Assembly (NCBI GenBank): GCA_965227875.1
Contig: OZ245783.1
Coordinates: 2,108,001 to 2,172,000, forward strand
Direction of reading: 5' to 3'
Length of the DNA: 64,000 nucleotides
Origin: G965227875 sp965227875
Lineage (GTDB): Bacteria > Pseudomonadota > Alphaproteobacteria > Rhizobiales > JAJFHC01
Under the pieces are notes generated by a model. It made no database searches, was not told the origin of the DNA, and was given only the letters and a program-made list of their open reading frames with translations. Within the stretch, counting starts at the first letter, position 1, and every line of letters begins with the position of its first letter. This document shows, piece by piece, positions 8,365-14,439 of the stretch. The position numbers and the translations under genes are program-made.

Positions 8365-8412
8365 GTAGACAGTTTTTATTTTTAGTGAGTAAACTTTCTT
8401 AGTCAATAAAAT
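8365..8412. promoter_or_regulatory. Divergent promoter/operator region of the island
   Basis: The gap is far more AT-rich than its surroundings. Two direct repeats, TTAGTGAGTAAA (8382-8393) and TTAGTCAATAAA (8399-8410), match at 10 of 12 positions and are 17 bp apart start to start. On the minus strand TTGACT (8406-8401) with an A-rich -10 at about 8384-8379 makes a plausible tetR promoter running through the repeats. On the plus strand TAAAAT at 8407-8412 could be a -10 for the transporter operon. The repeats are good candidates for the TetR-family operator. Confidence 0.5.
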
Positions 8413-8447
8413 TAAATCCGCACCTCGTACCCATGGGAGACTGGAAA

Positions 8448-9512
8448 ATGATCGACAGACTGAAGCTTGCCGGAGCCGCGCTGGCGCTGGCATTGGCGCT
8501 GCCGGCGGCCGCGACGGCCAAGGAGCAGATCAATATCGGTGTTTGCGTCTCGTGGCCGGGTTACGCCATGCACGAGATCGCCAAGCAGAAGGGGCTGGCC
8601 GAGGATTACGACATCAACATGGTCATCTTCGACGATCCGCTTGGCGGGCACGCCGCCCTGGCCGCGGGTCAGCTCGACGTCTACGAATGCACCGGCGACT
8701 ACACGCCGCTCGCCATCGAGCGCGGGTCGGGCGTCGTCAACGTGGCGTTCGCCAACCCGTCCTACGGCGTCGACCACATCATCCTCGCACCGAACGTCGA
8801 CACAAACGACATGAAGGGCAAGCGCATCGGCGCACCGCAGGCCTATATCGGCCAGCTCCTGATGGGCGTCTGGCTGGACAGCAAGGGCGTGTCGCTCGAA
8901 GAGGTCGAATGGGTCAACCTGCTCGCCGACGAAGCGGTCGGACCCATGCTCTCCGGCGACCTCGCCGCGGCATATCTCTACGAACCCTGGATCACCAAGG
9001 TGATGGAGAACCTGCCCGGTTCGTCCTCCGCGGTGCACACCGCCGACCCGGCCATGCTCAAGACGGGCATCTTCATGGACGTGGTCTACATGAACGGCGA
9101 TTTCGTCTCAAAGCGCCGCAAGGCGGCCATCGACATGCTCAAGGCGCGGTTCGATGCCCTGGGCTGGTGGCATGAGAACACTGCCGAAGGCAACGAGATC
9201 CTCTCCAAGTTCCTGAAATGGCCGCTGGCGGACGTCGAGTCGGTCATCGGCACGAACGGCAAGTATCTCGACGGCGGCATCTACATGTACGACTTCGACG
9301 AATCCGCGCAGGTCTGCGGCGTGCTGGACGGCGAGCCGCCCTTCGGCATCGGCAACGGCTCGATGAAGCAGGTGGTGTCCAACGTCAACGAGTGGTGGGT
9401 CCGGCTGGGCCTCATGACCAAGGTCCACGATCCCGCACCGGGCGTCGACTGCTCCCTGATGGAGGAGCTCGTCAAGAGCGGCTACCGCCAGTCGATCGAA
9501 GCGCGCAAGTAA
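8448..9512 (+). CDS. ABC transporter substrate-binding protein (NMT1/SsuA/TauA type)
   Basis: The periplasmic binding protein is 354 residues with a Sec signal peptide (hydrophobic run of Ala/Leu, predicted cut near ATA-KEQ); there is no lipobox Cys. The mature part begins with INIGVCVSWPGY, followed by the family features AAGQLDVYECTGDYTP and GKRIGAPQAY. The ATG at 8448 has GGAG seven bases upstream; an in-frame ATG at 8433 would spoil the signal peptide spacing. It is the first gene of the rightward operon. This family transports sulfonates, nitrate, thiamine precursors and, in some bacteria, guanidine; the ligand here is not evident. Confidence 0.92.
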   Translation: MIDRLKLAGAALALALALPAAATAKEQINIGVCVSWPGYAMHEIAKQKGLAEDYDINMVIFDDPLGGHAALAAGQLDVYECTGDYTPLAIERGSGVVNVAFANPSYGVDHIILAPNVDTNDMKGKRIGAPQAYIGQLLMGVWLDSKGVSLEEVEWVNLLADEAVGPMLSGDLAAAYLYEPWITKVMENLPGSSSAVHTADPAMLKTGIFMDVVYMNGDFVSKRRKAAIDMLKARFDALGWWHENTAEGNEILSKFLKWPLADVESVIGTNGKYLDGGIYMYDFDESAQVCGVLDGEPPFGIGNGSMKQVVSNVNEWWVRLGLMTKVHDPAPGVDCSLMEELVKSGYRQSIEARK

Positions 9513-9531
9513 CAGCCGTGCAATAATCGGG

Positions 9532-9565
9532 GACGGGGGATCGCGCGCGCGGTTCCCCGTCTTTT
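9532..9565 (+). terminator. Intra-operon attenuator hairpin
   Basis: GACGGGG (9532-9538) pairs with CCCCGTC (9555-9561), followed by TTTT. It lies between the binding-protein gene and the permease gene. Such hairpins commonly make the binding protein more abundant than the membrane components, by partial termination or by protecting the upstream mRNA end. Confidence 0.7.
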
Positions 9566-9592
9566 GCAACACGTGAACTCGAGGGGAGGTTC

Positions 9593-10414
9593 ATGACCGG
9601 TCCCGTTCAATCCGCCACACGGCATCCGTGGCTGCAGCTGCGCAAGCCGGTGTCCCGCAAGCAGGGCCTCCTGTCGGCGATCTTCATCTGGACGCTTTTC
9701 TTCACCGTCTGGGAAAGCGTGTCGCTCGCCGGCCTCGTCAACGACCTGCTCGTGCCCGCTCCCCACGCCATCGTCGCCACCCTGTACGACATGCTGGTGA
9801 ACCGCGGCTTCGTGTCCGACATCCTCATCAGCATCTGGCGGGTCGTCCTGAGTTTCGGCATTGCCTGTGCCGTGGCCATCCCGCTCGGCATCGCCATGGG
9901 CTCCTTCCCGGCGATCGAGGCGGTGGCCAATCCCTTCGTGTCGGCCTGGCGCTACCTGCCCGCGCCGTCCTTCATCCCGGTGCTGCTCATGTGGTTCGGC
10001 ACCGGCGAGACGCCGAAGCTGGCCCTGCTCGTCATCGGCGTGATCTTCTTCCTCATCACGCTCATCATGGACCACACGAGGCAGGTGCGCAGCGAACTGG
10101 TCGAGACCGGCCTGACCCTTGGCGGAGACCGCTGGACCATCGTGCGCACGATCATCCTGCCCGCCGTCATGCCGAACGTCCTCATCGCCATGCGGCAGAT
10201 GCTGGCGGTGACCTGGACCTACCTGGTGATCGCCGAGATCGTCGCCTCCACCACCGGGATCGGTGCGATGATGATGCGGGCGCGCCGCTTCCTGCACACC
10301 GACGAGATCATGGCCGGCATCATCGTCATCGGCGCGCTGGGGCTGACCTTCGATATCCTGTTCCGCAAGCTGCACCGCTGGCTGTTCCCCTATCTGCACG
10401 TCCGGGAGGGCTGA
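9593..10414 (+). CDS. ABC transporter permease (SsuC/TauC type)
   Basis: The 273-residue inner-membrane protein has about six hydrophobic segments and the cytoplasmic EAA loop (about residues 171-194, containing TLGGDRWTIVRTIILPAVMP), which docks onto the ATPase. Length and layout match the BPD_transp_1 permeases of sulfonate/nitrate/taurine importers. The ATG has a strong GGGGAGG upstream. It ends one base before the ATPase start codon. Confidence 0.93.
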   Translation: MTGPVQSATRHPWLQLRKPVSRKQGLLSAIFIWTLFFTVWESVSLAGLVNDLLVPAPHAIVATLYDMLVNRGFVSDILISIWRVVLSFGIACAVAIPLGIAMGSFPAIEAVANPFVSAWRYLPAPSFIPVLLMWFGTGETPKLALLVIGVIFFLITLIMDHTRQVRSELVETGLTLGGDRWTIVRTIILPAVMPNVLIAMRQMLAVTWTYLVIAEIVASTTGIGAMMMRARRFLHTDEIMAGIIVIGALGLTFDILFRKLHRWLFPYLHVREG

Positions 10415-10415
10415 C

Positions 10416-11246
10416 ATGACACAACCGTCTCCCACGACCTCGCCGTCCGGCGATCCCGCCGCCAAACTGGCGATCGAAGACGTCTCGAAGAAGTTCCCCC
10501 TGCCCGACGGCCGCGAGATCGAGGCCATCCGCGAGGTAAGCTTCGGCGTGAACGAGAACGAGATATGCGTGATTCTCGGGCCCTCGGGCTGCGGCAAGTC
10601 CACCGTCTTGCGCATGATCGCCGGTCTCGAGACGCCGTCGGCGGGCACGCTCATGCTCGACGGCCACGCGATCAGCGGGCCTGACCGCGAACGCGGCATG
10701 GTCTTCCAGGCCTATACCTCGTTCGACTGGCTCAGCGTGCGCGGCAATGTCGAATACGGCATGCGGATCAACGGGGTGCGGGCCGCCGAAAGACGGGAAC
10801 GCGCCCAGAAGTTCATCGACCTGGTGCAGCTGAGCAAGTTCGCGGAGGTCTATCCCTCGCAGCTCTCGGGCGGCATGAAACAGCGGGTCGCCATCGCCCG
10901 TACCCTGGCCAACGACCCCGCACTCCTGCTCATGGACGAACCCTTCGGCGCCCTCGATGCCGAGACGAGATGGCACATGCAGGAATTGCTCGTCGACATC
11001 GCCGAGAACGCCAACACGACCATCGTCATGGTGACCCACGACATAGAGGAGGCCATATTCCTGGCCGACAAGATCGTCTTCCTCTCCAGCCATCCGGGCC
11101 GCGTCCACGAGATCATCGTGCCCGAGTTCAAGCAGGGCCGGCGCTTCACCAGCAAGGAAGACGTCATCGCCATGGACGGCTACGGCGAACTGGAGCGCAG
11201 GATCATGCGTCTCATGCGCGAGCAGGGTGGCTCCGGCACGCATTGA
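10416..11246 (+). CDS. ABC transporter ATP-binding protein (SsuB/TauB type)
   Basis: The 276-residue ATPase shows Walker A GPSGCGKST (55-63), the Q-loop at Q98, signature LSGGMKQR (150-157), Walker B LLMDEP (170-175) and a switch His in VTHDIEEA. It energises import with the two upstream gene products. It is the last gene of the operon and is followed by a good terminator. Confidence 0.95.
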   Translation: MTQPSPTTSPSGDPAAKLAIEDVSKKFPLPDGREIEAIREVSFGVNENEICVILGPSGCGKSTVLRMIAGLETPSAGTLMLDGHAISGPDRERGMVFQAYTSFDWLSVRGNVEYGMRINGVRAAERRERAQKFIDLVQLSKFAEVYPSQLSGGMKQRVAIARTLANDPALLLMDEPFGALDAETRWHMQELLVDIAENANTTIVMVTHDIEEAIFLADKIVFLSSHPGRVHEIIVPEFKQGRRFTSKEDVIAMDGYGELERRIMRLMREQGGSGTH

Positions 11247-11283
11247 AGCGGTCCTGCCGACATGCGTCCCTTGCGCCGGATTC

Positions 11284-11317
11284 AGGCAAGGCGGACCGCG
11301 GATTCCGCTTGCCTTTT
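11284..11317 (+). terminator. Terminator of the ABC transporter operon
   Basis: AGGCAAGGCGGA (11284-11295) pairs with TCCGCTTGCCT (11304-11314) with one bulged G, followed by TTT. The 3' arm overlaps the -35 of the next promoter (11309-11314), so the island ends exactly where the rimP transcription unit begins. Confidence 0.7.
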
Positions 11318-11336
11318 GGCCGGTCTTGCGTATGAT
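11309..11336 (+). promoter_or_regulatory. Promoter of the rimP-nusA-infB operon
   Basis: TTGCCT (11309-11314) and TATGAT (11331-11336) are 16 bp apart. Both hexamers are near consensus. Transcription should start near 11343, about 130 bases before the rimP start codon. Confidence 0.65.
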
Positions 11337-11344
11337 CCGTCGCA

Positions 11345-11417
11345 ATTACAACGTCATTCTCACATAGCCGGTTATCCGGAACGTATGAGAGTGGGCTCCG
11401 CGGGGCCCGCTTTTTTT
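11345..11417 (+). ncRNA. Structured rimP leader with intrinsic terminator
   Basis: Downstream of the promoter, a first stem (TCTCA with TGAGA, enclosing CCGG-TTAT-CCGG) is followed by a strong GC hairpin at 11391-11410 and seven T residues (11411-11417). The layout of promoter, folded RNA, terminator and then a 198-codon gene is that of an attenuated leader. It could let NusA, IF2 or stalled polymerase tune the operon, or it could release a roughly 75-nt small RNA. I cannot assign it to a known RNA family. Confidence 0.6.
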
Positions 11418-11475
11418 GTTATCTGCCGCCGGGTGCGGCGGTGAACACCGAACAGCGAGAATTGCCGGGACCCTC

Positions 11476-12069
11476 ATGGATACGGCCACCGAAACCGCCA
11501 ACGAACTGAGCAGCCTGCCGGAAGAACGGCTGGTTCGCGAAACCGGCCTCGCGCTCCGTATCGCGAGGATCGCCGAACCGGTGCTCGCCGACCTCGACCT
11601 GCGCCTCGTGCGGGTGCGCCTGACCGGCCAGAGCGGCACCACGGTGCAGATCATGGCCGAACGGTCCGACGGCACGATGACGATAGACGATTGCGAACGC
11701 GTCAGCCGGGCGCTCTCGCCGGTCTTCGACGTCGAGGACCCGCTGCCGGGAGGCTACGTGCTCGAGGTGTCCTCGCCGGGGATCGACCGTCCGCTGGTGC
11801 GGCCGACGGATTTCGAACGCTGGGCGGGATACGACGCCAAGATCGAACTGACGGAAATGCTCGCGGGGCGCAAGCGCTATCGCGGCGTCCTCGAAGGGTT
11901 CGACGACGGCGAGGTGAGGATCTATTTTTCGGAGAAGGACGGAGACGAACCGGTTCTCATCGGTCTTCCCTTCTCCCTGATCGACAATGCGAAGCTGGTC
12001 ATGACCGACCGGCTTCTGGAGGATGCGGCGCGCGGACGGACGGCTCCGGACACGCCCGGTGACAACTGA
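11476..12069 (+). CDS. rimP: Ribosome maturation factor RimP
   Basis: RimP assists 30S subunit maturation. The 197-residue protein has the RimP core, including the conserved DDCERVSRALSPVFD and YVLEVSSPGIDRPL segments, plus a C-terminal Sm-like domain. The ATG at 11476 is the usual start; an upstream in-frame codon at 11416 falls in the terminator of the leader. It heads the operon that continues with nusA 23 bp downstream. Confidence 0.96.
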   Translation: MDTATETANELSSLPEERLVRETGLALRIARIAEPVLADLDLRLVRVRLTGQSGTTVQIMAERSDGTMTIDDCERVSRALSPVFDVEDPLPGGYVLEVSSPGIDRPLVRPTDFERWAGYDAKIELTEMLAGRKRYRGVLEGFDDGEVRIYFSEKDGDEPVLIGLPFSLIDNAKLVMTDRLLEDAARGRTAPDTPGDN

Positions 12070-12092
12070 CGAAAGGCTACGGGAGTAGAACC

Positions 12093-13772
12093 ATGTCGCA
12101 GACAGCGGTAAGTGCCAACCGGCTCGAATTGTTGCAGATCGCCGACGCGGTGGCGCGGGAGAAATCGATCGAGCGCGAAGTCGTGATCGGCGCGATGGAG
12201 GACGCAATCCAGCGCGCGGCCCGTTCGCGTTATGGCAGCGAGAACGACATCCGGGCGGAAATCGATCCCAAGACCGGCGAGATCCGCCTCGTGCGGCTTC
12301 TCGAGGTGGTCGAGGAAATCGACATGGAAGCCACCCAGATCGAGCTCGCCGACGCCCGCAAGCGCAACCCCGCGGCCCAGGTCGGCGACTTCATCGCCGA
12401 GTCCCTGCCGCCGGTCGACTTCGGCCGGATCGCCGCCCAGAACGCCAAGCAGGTCATCGTCCAGAAGGTCCGCGACGCCGAGCGCGAGCGCCAGTACGAG
12501 GAATACAAGGACCGCATCGGCGACATCGTGCACGGTATCGTCAAGCGGGTGGAATACGGCAACGTCATCGTCGACCTCGGTCGCGGCGAGGCCATCGTGC
12601 GCCGCGACGAATCCCTGCCGCGCGAGAGTTTCCGCAACGGCGACCGTATCCGCGCCTATGTCTACGACGTCCGCCGCGAACCGCGCGGTCCGCAGATCTT
12701 CCTGTCGCGCACCCATCCGGAATTCATGGCCAAGCTCTTCGGTCAGGAGGTTCCCGAGATCTACGACAACATCATCGAGATCATGGCGGTCGCCCGAGAT
12801 CCCGGCAGCCGCGCCAAGATCGCGGTTCTGTCCAAGGACAGCTCGATCGATCCCGTGGGCGCCTGCGTCGGCATGCGCGGCAGCCGCGTCCAGGCCGTCG
12901 TGAACGAGCTCCAGGGCGAGAAGATCGACATCATCCAGTGGTCGCCCGACGCGGCCACCTTCATCGTCAATGCGCTGGCGCCCGCCGAAGTCGTCAAGGT
13001 CGTCCTCGACGAGGACGCCGAACGCATCGAGGTCGTGGTGCCCGACGACCAGCTCTCGCTCGCCATCGGCCGGCGCGGCCAGAACGTCCGCCTCGCATCC
13101 CAGCTGACCGGCTGGGACATCGACATCATGACCGAGGCCGAGGAGTCCGAACGCCGCCAGGCCGAGTTCGTCCACCGCAGCGAAATGTTCGCCGGCGCCC
13201 TTGACGTGGACGAGGTCATCGCCCAGTTGCTCGCTTCGGAGGGGTTCAGTTCGATCGATGAAATCGCCTATGTCCCGATCGAGGAGATCGCCGACATCGA
13301 AGGCTTCGACGAGGATACCGCCCAGGAGATCCAGGTCCGCGCCCAGGAGCATCTCGAAAAGGTCGATGCGGAATTGACCGAGAAGCGCAAGGCGCTCGGC
13401 GTGGCCGACGAACTGGCCGAGGTCGGCGGCGTCACCACGGCGATGCTCGTGGCCTTCGGCGAGAACGATGTCAAGACCATGGAAGATCTGGCCGGTTGCG
13501 CCACCGACGACCTGACCGGCTGGACGGAGCGCAAGGACGGCGAGGTCGAGCGCTTCGCCGGCATTCTCGACGGCATGGACGTGAGTGCCGCCGATGCCGA
13601 GGCCATGGTCATGGATGCGCGGCTGCGCGCAGGCTGGATCACCCAGGAAGATCTCGACCGCATGGCCGCGGAAGAGGCGGGTGAGGACGAGCAGGAAGGC
13701 GAAGAGGCCGCCGAAGGCGAAGCCTCGGCCGATGCCGGCGACACGTCCGGCGAAAACGTCCTGCCGTCCTGA
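12093..13772 (+). CDS. nusA: Transcription termination/antitermination factor NusA
   Basis: NusA binds RNA polymerase and nascent RNA and modulates pausing, termination and antitermination. The 559 residues show the N-terminal RNAP-binding domain, an S1 domain (from about 140), KH1 (GACVGMRGSRVQAV near 256) and KH2 (AIGRRGQNVRLAS near 323), then two helical acidic-repeat domains and a Glu/Ala-rich tail. It follows rimP in the classic order. Confidence 0.98.
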   Translation: MSQTAVSANRLELLQIADAVAREKSIEREVVIGAMEDAIQRAARSRYGSENDIRAEIDPKTGEIRLVRLLEVVEEIDMEATQIELADARKRNPAAQVGDFIAESLPPVDFGRIAAQNAKQVIVQKVRDAERERQYEEYKDRIGDIVHGIVKRVEYGNVIVDLGRGEAIVRRDESLPRESFRNGDRIRAYVYDVRREPRGPQIFLSRTHPEFMAKLFGQEVPEIYDNIIEIMAVARDPGSRAKIAVLSKDSSIDPVGACVGMRGSRVQAVVNELQGEKIDIIQWSPDAATFIVNALAPAEVVKVVLDEDAERIEVVVPDDQLSLAIGRRGQNVRLASQLTGWDIDIMTEAEESERRQAEFVHRSEMFAGALDVDEVIAQLLASEGFSSIDEIAYVPIEEIADIEGFDEDTAQEIQVRAQEHLEKVDAELTEKRKALGVADELAEVGGVTTAMLVAFGENDVKTMEDLAGCATDDLTGWTERKDGEVERFAGILDGMDVSAADAEAMVMDARLRAGWITQEDLDRMAAEEAGEDEQEGEEAAEGEASADAGDTSGENVLPS

Positions 13773-13800
13773 CGGAACACGGGGGCGGACCGACTGAGTC

Positions 13801-14391
13801 GTGACTGAGCCGGAACGCACCTGCATAGTGACGCGCCGCGCCCAGCCTGTTGACGGGCTGGTGAGGTTCGTGCTTGGACCGGACGACGCGGTCGTGCCGG
13901 ATCTCAAGTCCGAACTGCCCGGACGCGGGGTGTGGGTAGGCGCCGGCGAGGCGCTTGTCCGCAAGGCCGTCGACAAGGGCCTGTTCGCCCGGGCGTTCCG
14001 GTCGCGGGCCCGGGCCGACGAGGGATTGCCGGAACTTGTCGGCGATCTTCTCCGGCGGCGGGCGCTCGAGTACCTGGCGCTGGCCAACCGGGCGGGCTTG
14101 GTCGTGTCGGGATTTGCGAAGGTCGAGACCGTGCTGGCACGCGGCGCGGTATCGGTGCTTGTCGAGGCGGCTGACGGTTCGCAGGACGGTCACCGCAAGC
14201 TGCGCGGCCGCTACCTGGCCCTGCCGGGTGCTGCGGAGGCGCGGATCGTGTCCTGTTTCATGTCCGAGCAATTGAGCTTGGCATTGGGGCGTACAAATGT
14301 GGTACATGCTGCGGTGGCGCAGGGCCCGTTGGCCGATGCGTTTTTGCTCGCGGCGCGCAGATATGGAAATTATCGGGACCGCCGCGACTGA
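13801..14391 (+). CDS. YlxR-family RNA-binding protein with L7Ae-like C-terminal domain
   Basis: The 196-residue protein starts at a GTG. Its N-terminal YlxR/DUF448 domain carries the signature RTCIVTRR and GRGVWVG; the C-terminal half (about 90-190) resembles the ribosomal L7Ae/L30e fold, a two-domain form common in alphaproteobacteria. YlxR relatives in Bacillus bind RNase P RNA; the role here is not established. It lies between nusA and infB as in most bacteria. Confidence 0.92.
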   Translation: MTEPERTCIVTRRAQPVDGLVRFVLGPDDAVVPDLKSELPGRGVWVGAGEALVRKAVDKGLFARAFRSRARADEGLPELVGDLLRRRALEYLALANRAGLVVSGFAKVETVLARGAVSVLVEAADGSQDGHRKLRGRYLALPGAAEARIVSCFMSEQLSLALGRTNVVHAAVAQGPLADAFLLAARRYGNYRDRRD

Positions 14392-14439
14392 GCGGGTCCG
14401 GAAAACCGGCCGTGGGCCGGGGTTGGGAAAGTAGACGGT

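Noticed and set aside
8294..8447. Guanidine riboswitch before the importer
   Set aside because: The gap is short, AT-rich and shows no conserved guanidine-I-like structure; direct repeats fit a protein operator better.
11922..14087. 721-codon minus-strand frame
   Set aside because: Antisense to nusA and ylxR; His/Asp/Leu-rich shadow translation without motifs.
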